Shown here one piece after another: positions 54,901-64,000 of a stretch of 64,000 nucleotides of DNA. The notes beneath the pieces were generated by a model. The model did no database searches. It worked only from the letters and a program-made list of their open reading frames with translations, and was not told the DNA's origin. The first letter of the stretch is position 1. Each line of letters starts with the position of its first letter. Source of the DNA: Dipylidium caninum (lineage: Eukaryota > Platyhelminthes > Cestoda > Cyclophyllidea > Dipylidiidae); NCBI GenBank assembly GCA_017562135.1, contig QEYB01000526.1, positions 186,001 through 250,000 of the forward strand, in the 5' to 3' direction. The position numbers were made by a program, and so were the translations under genes.

Positions 54901-57368
54901 AAGTGGAGGGGGTGGAGAAGAAGGAATGAAATTTTCGGGAGTACGAGGGAGGAAAGGACGTCAGGCTTGTCAACTTACTGCAACTCCTGCGCCAACCTTT
55001 GGGCATCCGAGGTGGAGATGACACGCTCCTCCGTCTTATCCGCCTTATTCCCCACCAGAATGACATCGGGCCGCTCGCAGTAGGCGTGTTGACAGAGTAA
55101 ATTCATCCACTCCCGACAGGAGAGGAGGCTCTTCTCGTTGGTCAGATCGAAGACTAGGAGGAAGCCCATCGAGTCGCGCAAAAAGACAGTACAGAGACTG
55201 CGAAATCTGGGGAAAGAGGCGAGAGGAGATGATAGTGTTTAAGCCCATTAACACGCCAAGTCTTGCCGGAGGAGGAAATTGCTTCATTTGGAAGGGGAAG
55301 TGAAAAACTCGTCATTTTCCTGACATGATTAGTCTGCCTTCCTTCTCCTCCTCCTCTTCTTCTACAACCGCAGTCGAGGAATGCGGCAGGTGCGACTGTA
55401 GCGCCCTGTCGAGTTGAGCCAAGTGCCAACAGCGAGAAAGAGAAAGAAACACAATAACTCGACGAGTTATTTCTCAAGTATGCCTCCTTGTGTGTCTTAC
55501 TCACACCTACACTTTCTGCCGCCTTTCTGCTGCTCGAGTCACCAAGACGGAAGCAAATTGACTGTCAGTACACTTAGAGAGCGAGTGAAGGAGGAGGGCG
55601 GTTGGGGGGAGAGAAGAGAAGCCATTGAAAGGCAATAAGGCTAAAAAGGCATTCGAGGTGTGATAAGGCAATGTCGGCAACTAGTGGGGTGTTTAAGGGA
55701 TTTTTGGGGCACAAGAAGTGCTCCCAATTCGGTGAAGATTACCAAAAAAGACAAGTTGTTTGAATCAGGAGAAAGAGATGATGAGAAATAAAAATTGGGC
55801 TGTGTGAAATTGCATCGCCAAAATGCTGACATTTTAGGCCATTTAAGAAGCGCAAATTAGCTTTGAATAAAGACGACTCGGTGAAAGGTGGACCAAGGCG
55901 AAGACACACTAAATTAATTGCCTCAATTAAAGGTCGGGGAAGAGAAAATGAGGAGATGGGGCAAATGAAGCCAACTCTTCTCGCCCCACAGGAGGTTGCA
56001 GCTGCGCTGAGAAAGCCAAGAAAGGTGTGGAGAAAAGAGGTGGGCAGCTTCGCTCACTTCGTCTGATGCCAACTCCGGTGAAGTTAAATTATGCGGCATG
56101 GGAAAAACAAAATGACACTCAACAAAAGACTTTCTTCTGTTTAGGTCAGGCGATACAAAATGAGCTTTGTCTTCCCACATTAGTTTTTTTAATTTCTATC
56201 GCCAAGCGTTCAATTTACGCCTAAGTGCGACAGAACGTAAATTCAAGTAGATAATTAAAGAGTCGCACATCACATTAAAAATATGGAGGTGCCATAAAAG
56301 TTGTGTGTGTGAATAAAGAGGCAAAGGGGGAGGGCGGAAGATGATCAGAGCATATCAAATTGAGGATTTTAACTAAAAGAAAAAACCCTCGCACATTTCT
56401 CAGGCAGCAGACAATAACAGTATGGTTAGTTAATTTTATAAAGTGGAGAAATCGTCAGGGGAGCTGGAGGTTGCAGTAATAAGAGCACTGAAAAATAAAG
56501 TCCAATATCAACACGTAATCGAGGTCATTAAGTACCAAAACATATCATAATAAAGATAAAAACAGCCCAAATTCGAGTGTATAACTGAGACAGGCCAGGA
56601 AATTTGAACCACGGAATTATACTTTCACATAATTAACAAATTTGCATACTCGAACGCCTCAGTGCATAATGAGGACGGAATCCATGAGAATAGTTATATC
56701 AAAGAAAATAATAAGGTTTGTTTTAACAACGTCGAAAATCACACAAACGGAGGAAAGATTAATTCGGCATATACAAGATCCTTGTGAAGAAAAGTTTATT
56801 AATAGAACAATGATGTAGTGACAGAAGTGAGACAATCGCTGCGTGTAAAAGAAGTAATAAATTTTGACTTCGAGAAAACGTATAAAACTCACCTTTCTTG
56901 GCCAGCAGTATCCCAAAGCTGCAGATAAAGCCGCTGTTTCTGACCCAACAGTCCATTAGAGTCTTGTTTATTTTCGCGGATGATGCGCTTCTGACGGAAA
57001 TCCACACCGACGGTGGCGTTCATGTCGACGTTGAATACACCATCAGTGTATTGATACAGCAGACTTGTTTTGCCAACGTTGCTGTCTCCTAATATAAAAA
57101 ATTAACAATAATTAAACAATCCGTTAAAAAATGGATCGCACGAAGAGCTCATAGCCGGTTAAATTAAAGGGTAAAGGAAACTAGGAGAAATGAGGGAAGG
57201 AAAAAGAAGAAAATTACTAGACGTAGAAAAGATTTGCCATGATGATTGTTGTTGGATCAAAGAGAATTTGATTGCAATGTTCAGGGTGCAATTAAAATAC
57301 TGACCTAGCGCTAACAATTTGATGAGGTAATCATAGTCTTCGTCACTATGTCCTTTGTCAGCGAACAT
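51965..57368 (-). CDS. RAB27: Rab27-family small GTPase
   Basis: Four exons on the minus strand, 57368-57305, 57088-56893, 55206-54979 and 52160-51965, join in phase to 227 codons plus stop. All Rab signatures are present: P-loop GDSNVGKTS, switch [21 protein letters not shown] and ETSA. The extended switch region before [11 protein letters not shown], the opening [25 protein letters not shown] and HAYCERPD are typical of Rab27 rather than Rab3 or Rab8. The C-terminus is Cys-Ala-Cys, a double-geranylgeranylation CxC signal. Rab27 docks secretory granules and lysosome-related organelles at the plasma membrane through Slp/Slac2-type effectors. The ATG lies two bases after a strong acceptor (TTTTTCCCCAG), so the message begins in an unseen 5' exon or a spliced leader. 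The last intron (about 2.8 kb) is filled with polypurine repeats. Confidence 0.93.
52265..52900. repeat. Polypurine minisatellite in the last Rab27 intron
   Basis: About 640 bases that are overwhelmingly purine on the plus strand (GGA, GAA, GAC units). A recurring word of the form GGAGGAAGGACT-TGCCTCTC or GGAGGAATTA-GCC(T)TTCTCG appears near 52288, 52453, 52646 and 52877, suggesting a degenerate unit of about 165-230 bases. Confidence 0.65.
53577..53604. repeat. CT dinucleotide microsatellite
   Basis: About twelve tandem CT/TC units on the plus strand, inside the last Rab27 intron. Confidence 0.85.
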
Positions 57369-58566
57369 GTCTGGGGAAAAATTTTGAAAAAGGACAAAAA
57401 TGGGGAGACTCTAAATTGGTGCTCAGATAGATTAAAACATCGGAGAAAAAGCGAAGGACGTTAGCTGATGGCCACCAGAGAATGAGAATTGAAGAAAAAA
57501 TATTTTCTTGTGATAAATTATTGGATGTTAGCATGATACTCACCTTAAAAAGCGTAGCAGACACAATCATCGAGATCGTACAACATTTGACACACACTTG
57601 CGTTACGTTTACATATTTCAAATGGTTAGGTAACGTTTAACCGCACAAATATTATCTTTTTGGCAGCCATCACGTTTTATTCGCGAATCAGCCAAGCTCT
57701 CGCGGCTTTGAAACATATGCCGCCAAAGCGAAAATGTTTTGAACATTTTAGTGGACTACACAATTCTTTTCTATGCGTAAAGCGTTCTTTTATTTAAATT
57801 GTAAAACAGTTTTCTTTAAGATCTTATTTCTGTACGCAAAGATTTCGTGGCATGAAAAAAGTAGATTTAGGATTATGAATTGTGTGACTCCCACTTTCCG
57901 TGCCAACTATCTCCTCCCGTTTCCACTTAGCCCTTCTGCTTCGTACTACTCCTTTGTAGTGGGAATATTTACTTTTACCCAGGCATGTTTCTTACGTGGA
58001 TGTTATTTCATAATTTTAGTGCGACTTTAATAGAACAGTAAGTCCTTATTTATTCTTATCTGCGGAGTTTACGCCGGTCAATTTATCACAACTTTTGGAA
58101 TTTCAGCTTCTCATAGCACTGGCTTCACTAGTTTATTAAGATAATTTCGCCCGCACGACTCACATTGTCGGTCGAGTCCAACGTCCGACACTTTAGTGTT
58201 TCTCTCAATAAAAAAATTTTTCGAGGTTTGCATGCAACCATTGAATTACACCAATCTTCTCTTTGCCCTAAATTAGACGAAATACGTGATAATGTCAAGG
58301 TTAATTTGCGACTTCATCTCACACGTGAGCCTGATGCTCGGGATGTCGGGGTGCGTTCCGCCTGCCTTCGGAGCGTGTTTTGTGCTTGCTTTTTTATTCT
58401 TTTTCTCCCCTAAATTCCCCTTCTTGTGTTATTACATGCCCACTTAGGCTACAAGTCCAGAATTTCTGATAACTGTCAACGGTTTCACCGTAAATTTTTT
58501 TATTCAGTCAAAGTTTTAGAATTTCTGTAAACCCCTACTTTCTCTAATTCTTACAGCATCCTTCAG
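57369..58566. promoter_or_regulatory. Divergent intergenic region between Rab27 and CCDC47
   Basis: About 1.2 kb, AT-rich, separating two genes transcribed away from each other. It should hold both promoters and possibly 5' exons. No TATA box, initiator or other specific element could be assigned with confidence, and no coding sequence was recognised. Confidence 0.45.
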
Positions 58567-61500
58567 TTTTTATGGTTCACGTTTATCGTCTCCGTTCTGG
58601 TTCTATGTTGTAAGGCTCAATACGATGATGAGTTCATGGAATTTTATGACCCTGATGAAGGTAAACCTGTGTACTTATCGTTTTAAATAAACTTTCCAAA
58701 CATTAGTTGAAGCGGAAGGCCTCATTCATCGAGAACCTTTGGGGAAAGAATCTTTTACTGACGCTTACCAGATACCAGATAGTATACAAGAGGATTTGAG
58801 TCGTGAGGTTAATTATACTTTCCTTTCCTTTCTGAATCATACCTGTGTATGTTGGCCGTAAACTTTTCGCCTTTTCCTGAAGCACCTAACCGACCATGAA
58901 TTCGTACCTGAAGACGAGGAATTTGAAGGAAAGGTTGAACCAGAAGCCGTTGACGAACCATCCTTAAAGAAACCACAGTTGAAGATAGCCAAGGTACGTT
59001 ATTTTGTGTTTTAGAAGCAGCATAGCCTAGGACATTACCTCAAGTGTTTATTCCATATTCCTTTGTTGTACCATCTCTTTTGATGGCTTTCTGTCGGACT
59101 GGATATTTTGCGTAATTGATTTCGTATTCCTCCTTCCCATTCCGCCCTTCTAATCTGATCTATAGACGTTTCATACGTGCCCCCTAAATTGCTATTTAAC
59201 TTTTGCGTGAATCCGTCTCGTTAAGTTTTAAAACCCCTTCGTTGATGATTCTTTTCCGTGATAATACTGTGCTGCTTGTTAACTGCTTCGACATTCTTAT
59301 GCGCTTACTGACCACAGAGCAGTATTTCCTGTTGAAACTTGTCTCGTTGCACACATGAGAGCTCTTTCCTAAATTATTGTTGCAGCTGGATTCCTCCAAG
59401 CCATTGTTGATTTTAATGTGGCTTCGGTTATCTCTGGGGAAAAGTTGAGCCAGTGTTCGCGTACTGCTTCCTGATGGAAACAATGAATGTATTATTTATT
59501 TATCTATTTTTTAACTTTTCCCGATTTCCATATCAATGTAAGTAAGTGACTGATGCAGTTGGCTCAACACTGCTTCTTTAGCAATAAATTATTGTGAAAT
59601 TTGTACGTATCTCCCCAATTTCCCATGATAGAGTGCTGGGCGTGTGTCCTTGGCGCCTCTTTATCGCATTTGCCGACTTTTAAAATAAAAATTATGTCAT
59701 GGTTGGAGAACTTCTGTCCGCGGCTGCTGAGGCGTGTTATTTTTCTATCCCATTTTTCATTTTTCTGTTTACTTTTTCTGGCCAATTTCATAATTCCACT
59801 GCGTTGCAGTTCGTCTTGGATAAAATATTGCCGCAGCTATCAACACTCACCGAAGTTCGTCTATTTCGAACTGATGCGGCTCATTTTTTCCTCGCGTCTT
59901 CTGTTTCCATGTGGGTTCCCTGAAATGTCTGTCGGCGCCAAATAGCGGCGCTGCCCTCGACACTCCACCAGTCGTTGAGGCCTCCTTGCCGCGAATCCGA
60001 GGTCTCAAAACTGTAATCCACTTCATTTACATAAACACAAGTAATCTAAATCACATGAGTGAGGTGTGACGCCTTTTCCTATGTGGTGCTTGAAATTCCT
60101 CTTTACTATCTTCGGCTGTGGTCTTTTTTCAAGTTGGATTTGCATGTCGCCAAACTCAGCTCCTCGACTTCCCTCGCTTTTGTCGTTTTGTTTGCTCTCA
60201 AGCCCCATCTTCTTTCGTACGCACCACTTATAGATGACAATCGGTTGCTGCGATTGACCTGACTCGCTCTCCTCCCGAAAAATCCCCTGCCTGACACATC
60301 TAATTTGACTACAGGCGATTTCACTACGCCTATTTTGATTTCAGCAGTAATGCTTTTTATCCATACACTTGGGAGCTGAAAGAAAGTCTTGTGTAGGCGA
60401 ATTTTTTTTCAAATCTCCCGCTAGCCTGATCCCAGAAGTCCGCTGCCGTCTTGGCGCATCTTTGAAAGGATTGCAAATTTATGCCAAGACTCATCTCCTC
60501 TCGTGGTTACAGGCGAGGCTCGGGCGTTTTACGCGTCGCTTGTTGCCCCATTGGCCACTCGTTCGACCCCGTAAGGTCAAGATTTGGCATCATTGAAAGG
60601 TACAAGGCAGTGGAGGATGTTGAAAGGCTCTGCATCTTGAAGACGCACTTGATTCCCACTTGCGAGTAAATCCCGCCAGCTTTGCTGGTGTAAATAGGTG
60701 ATTTGGCATGGAAACACCACTGACCTTGACCCTCCCCCCTTCCCTTTGGCATCCTGCGTGCTGCCTATTTTCTTCTGGCCGACTGCTTTTTCGTCCTGTC
60801 ACTCTAACTCCTCTCCAATTCAAACACCGCTTCTTTCAATTGCCATTCTGACTTTTTCACACATTTCTCCACCCTCGGCAGTCCTGCGTGAGTCTTGTTT
60901 TCGGCGTGGCCTGTGAAGACTAACGTGATTTGTGTGTTTGGGAGTGACACTTCCACGGTATTCCACCTCTCCCCCCCCAAAGTCAGGCGATACTGCGAAT
61001 TGCTCAACAGTCCCGCCCTACCGACTTGTGCACATTTGACGTGTTCCATCCCTTTTCCCGGCAGTGGTATGCCGCGTCTCCAGGCTCTGATGCCCTTGCC
61101 TGCACCTCCCAAATCCCCTCTAATGAAACCGTCGCAATTATACCAAATAAACGCATGTTACTACTTAGTTCCAAGTCCAGCGCTATCATTAGCACTGTGA
61201 TTAGGCGACCGGCCGTGGTCATGCGATTTTCCGTGCAATTTCCTGCTGTAACCCGTGGCTAATTGTCAAAAATCTCCCTGTGGAGAGGCGAGAGCTCGTC
61301 CGTCCCCAGTGCTGATGGCGTTTCGGGGTTATTTCCGGGTCCAGGGATGCCCTAAAACCAGCCTCAGGCAGTTTATTTTCGTCGTCTCTCCCTCCCCTCA
61401 AGGTGCCGCCCACCTTCCTCTCGTGGGATCACTACGTTCTTGAAATGCTCTTCCTCGCTTTCATCCTCCTCTACCTTATCAACTACCTTCACGGCAAATC

Positions 61501-63048
61501 GGTGAATGCACGTGTCGCAGAGGCCTGGTTCGCCGCGCATCAGGACCTCCTGACCGCCAACTTCGCCCTCGTGGGCGATGATCCCCTCGCAATTTCGGTA
61601 GACAACGAGGCAAAGGAGGACCAGGGGGAGGGGAAGTCTTCGTCAACTCGTCACCTTCTCCGCGTCTCCGACAGCCTCTACACCCTCTGGTGTTCTGGAC
61701 GTGTCGGTTGCATTGGAATGCTGGTGGAATTGCGTCTGTTGAAGCGTCAGGACCTCCCCTCCCTCCTCCTCCACTGGCTCCATCGTCCCGCCTCGAGCGT
61801 CAACGCCACAGCCATTGCCTCCGACGATCGGGTGGTGGTGAAGCTGGTCCTCGACGACGGGGAGATGGACAATTGGGTAATGGCGATGGGTCTGAAGAGG
61901 TCAATCAACGCTTTGGCGAAGGAACACTTTGACTTGGCGACCTTCCCCGTCGACAGGCGGGGACAGAGGTTCACCGGAGTGCCCGAGGGCATGATTGTCC
62001 TCAGCGAGATCGCCGAGGCGACCGCGGCCATCCTCAATCCCACCGTAAGGCGTGCGAGACCACAAATTCTTCCTTTCCTCGAGGCCTTCTGTTTTACTCC
62101 TGTTTTGTTTTTTTGTTTTTCTCTCTCTCTCTTCACAGGCTATTAAAGTGATAAATGACCACCAGAATGCGATCGAGTACATCTACATCTCGGACCAGTA
62201 CTCGGGCCCAAAGGCCTCCACGGAGTGAGTGAACATTTCGGTTGTTTTGGTGGCACGAGGCCTCCCGGCCGCTGATTCCCCCTTAGTGTTTCCCCTCGCG
62301 AGGCGAACACCGAAATGCCCGACTGACTGTTTTTCCTCTTGCCGTTTAGAGATCTCAAGCCGCCCAAAGTGGAGGAGGTTCAAAAAGTCCTCATTTTTTC
62401 CTTTCTCTGTAAGAAAAACAGTAGATTGCACCAAATCCTCCTCCCCTCCCCCTCCCCCCCTTTTCGTCTCCCTCCTCACCTTTCGTGTTGTGCTGATTAA
62501 TTGCAGTGGACGAAAAGGACGTGGAAGGTCTTAGGCCCCTCTTCAATTTCATCTTCTACTTGGTCGAAAAGACTCGCAAATTACGGCTTGGAAAGGAGGT
62601 TAGTTTGGTCTCCTCGTCCTGTCTTTTGCCTAAATTCCCACAAGTGGTCAAAATTTTGGGGACTTTGTTGTTGTTATCAGGCAAAAGCGAAGTCGGACCG
62701 AGCCCGAGCCAAGGTCAGTGAGACCCGCCTCAAGTCGGTTCAGGCGGCGCGTCAGGAGGCGGCGCAGAACCGTCGTGACGAGCAACGGCGGGCTGTGAAG
62801 GAGCGCATATTGACGGAAGAGGATCCGGAGAAGGCTCGACGCCTTGAGGTGAGCGCTCCTCGTCGACCAAATGCACTTGATTCTCAAGCCGCTTAAATAA
62901 CGTTCAGTAGTATGTGCAAACCGGTTTTTTTATCTCAATTTTCGGCTTACTTGATGTGTTTTTCTCCTTGACGTAGGAAAAGGAGCAGAAACGCGAGAAT
63001 AGGAAGCGCCAACAGCGAATCAAGATGGTGAAGATGAAGGGGATGTGA
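58567..63048 (+). CDS. CCDC47: CCDC47 (calumin), ER membrane-protein biogenesis factor
   Basis: Nine exons (58567-58660, 58707-58807, 58883-58993, 61403-62044, 62139-62224, 62350-62408, 62507-62598, 62681-62848, 62977-63048) join in phase to 474 codons plus stop, near the usual 483 residues. The order is a hydrophobic signal sequence (FLWFTFIVSVLVLCC), an acidic luminal segment (YDDEFMEFYDPDE), one membrane helix (MLFLAFILLYLINYL), then a cytosolic domain with NFALVGDD, LWCSGRVGCIGML, LLKRQDL and SDQYSGPKA, and a basic coiled-coil C-terminus (RQEAAQNRRDEQRRA, EEDPEKARRLE, KMVKMKGM). CCDC47 is part of the PAT/multipass translocon machinery at the ER and was also described as a calcium-binding protein. 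No in-frame ATG precedes 58567: upstream codons run back to a TAA with no Met. The start must come from an upstream exon or a trans-spliced leader. The 2.4-kb third intron holds nothing recognised. Confidence 0.92.
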
Positions 63049-63928
63049 TTAGATCGTGAGACTTAGACCCTCTCTTGGCCTCGAGGCGATTCGCTCTCCC
63101 CCCCCCCTCCCGGCTGCCCCCCCCTTAGTCCTGTCCTTCTTCCCCCACGCTGTGTACAAAGGACTTGGCGAAGTAAATGCCCGTAGGTGTTTGTGTTGGT
63201 GAAACCACTTGATTAAAAACTCGGTCGTTGTGAGAAGCGGATTTGGATGAGTGGCTCAAACCACTCCGCGGTGCCCCGGAGCCGCGGCACTTGACGAGTC
63301 GACCCGATCGCCGCGCGAGTCGTTCACCGCCTCCCCTCAATGCGCTGGGCGCGTGTCGAGTCCGTCTGACACGAGGGAGGGGCAGGCGAAACGATGCTTT
63401 TACCCTCAGAGGTTCCCCGCCCTTTCCCCTCTCCCACCAACGCAGTTGGAAGCGTCGCTTAGTACTCGGGTCCGCCTCCCCGCCCGTTTCTCTTCTCGTC
63501 CACTTCCCCTTTTTTGCGACAATCGCTCATCGCCGGCTTTCTAGCCATTCCCTCCGCTCTCCGCCGTGCATCGACCTCGAGTCTCGGCTTCCGCGGGTCT
63601 TTTTGTCTCCGTTTATCACTTCATCGTAGCTTAAATCCGTACTTTCGGGCGTCCACTTCTCCCCGCACCCGCCAGTTTTCACTCCGCCTTTCGCGTGGAC
63701 TCCTTCGACCGTGGTGGCGACTGCCGGTCTTCAAGTATCTTGACCTTTACACCGCAGATCCTCCACCTCGTCGCCGCCATTCACCGCTTCCGTCCTCGTC
63801 CGCCTGTTGGGAGTGGTGAGTGCGCCAAGTCCGCTTTGTCCCCTCTTCGCGCACAGCATCTGTCGCCTGAGCCGTTTCCCTCCCCCTGTCAACCATCCCC
63901 CCCCCCCCCTCCAGCCAACGTTGTCGCA
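63049..63928. other. CCDC47 3' UTR and GC-rich spacer
   Basis: Begins with the CCDC47 3' UTR, including ATTAAA at 63212-63217 about 165 bases after the stop, a candidate poly(A) signal. The rest is GC-rich with C-runs and no supported exon. Confidence 0.45.
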
Positions 63929-64000
63929 ATGGCCGCGTCACTCGGCCACTCGTGCGGACGATTACGGAGCAGGACGACGCCCGATGAGGGGGGAATCAGC
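63929..64000 (+). CDS. Possible N-terminus of a further gene, truncated by window end
   Basis: ATG at 63929-63931 follows a C-rich acceptor (CCCCCCCCCCTCCAG) by 14 bases and opens 24 codons to the window edge, starting MAASLGHSCGRLRSRTTP. Too short to assign a family. The acceptor-before-ATG layout resembles Rab27 and the candidate small secreted gene in this window. Confidence 0.3.
   Translation, partial: MAASLGHSCGRLRSRTTPDEGGIS

Noticed and set aside
58994..61402. Possible nested gene in the third CCDC47 intron
   Set aside because: Several frames of 70-115 codons exist, but none has splice-consistent neighbours or recognisable motifs.
1..64000. tRNA, rRNA, reverse-transcriptase or transposase genes
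   Set aside because: None was recognised by eye on either strand. Degenerate or structured RNAs could be missed without a covariance search.

Overview
The window is metazoan nuclear DNA. It carries spliced protein-coding genes with GT-AG introns, strong GTGAGT-type donors and pyrimidine-rich acceptors, and no operon-like bacterial organisation, phage, CRISPR array, rRNA or recognisable tRNA. An invertebrate, most plausibly a flatworm or another lophotrochozoan, would fit, but the sequence does not prove the group. Composition is mosaic: roughly 1-40 kb is visibly GC-rich and full of CCT/GGA simple repeats, while about 41-48 kb and 55-61 kb are visibly AT-richer. Most long ORFs in the GC-rich part are composition artefacts and were left out.

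Layout. (a) 1-16 kb: mostly non-coding, GC-rich and low-complexity, with one convincing coding island, a minus-strand exon at 2917-3195 that looks like the C-terminal part of a neuropeptide-type prohormone. (b) 16254-39672, minus: a 22-exon ADAM (disintegrin-metalloprotease) gene. The 22 exons join in phase into one 1702-residue frame: prodomain, reprolysin-like domain without the zinc motif, disintegrin, Cys-rich, EGF-like, one membrane helix and a cytosolic tail of about 914 residues. Its large introns hold an internal repeat family. (c) 42.2-42.6 kb, minus: a candidate small secreted-protein gene. (d) 43227-46715, minus: a 10-exon, highly divergent JmjC protein of the RIOX (NO66/MINA53) family whose iron-binding HxD is not apparent. 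(e) 46.7-51.2 kb: no supported gene, but repeats and one copy of a dispersed element whose inverted partner lies at 9.9-10.1 kb. (f) 51.2-51.4 kb, minus: an orphan C-terminal-looking exon followed by a poly(A) signal. (g) 51965-57368, minus: a complete Rab27 GTPase in four exons. (h) 58567-63048, plus: a complete CCDC47 gene except that the initiator ATG is not in its first visible exon. (i) 63.9 kb, plus: probably the start of another gene.

The genes do not form a pathway. Rab27 (regulated exocytosis) and CCDC47 (ER membrane-protein biogenesis) are divergently arranged about 1.2 kb apart and may share a promoter region. The ADAM is probably a cell-surface adhesion pseudoprotease: the zinc motif, the prodomain cysteine switch and the furin site all appear to be missing together. 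Several genes have a splice acceptor a few bases before the ATG, and CCDC47 lacks an ATG there, which is consistent with spliced-leader trans-splicing. Exon boundaries were worked out by hand from splice consensus and phase. Family names come from remembered family motifs, not from a database search.
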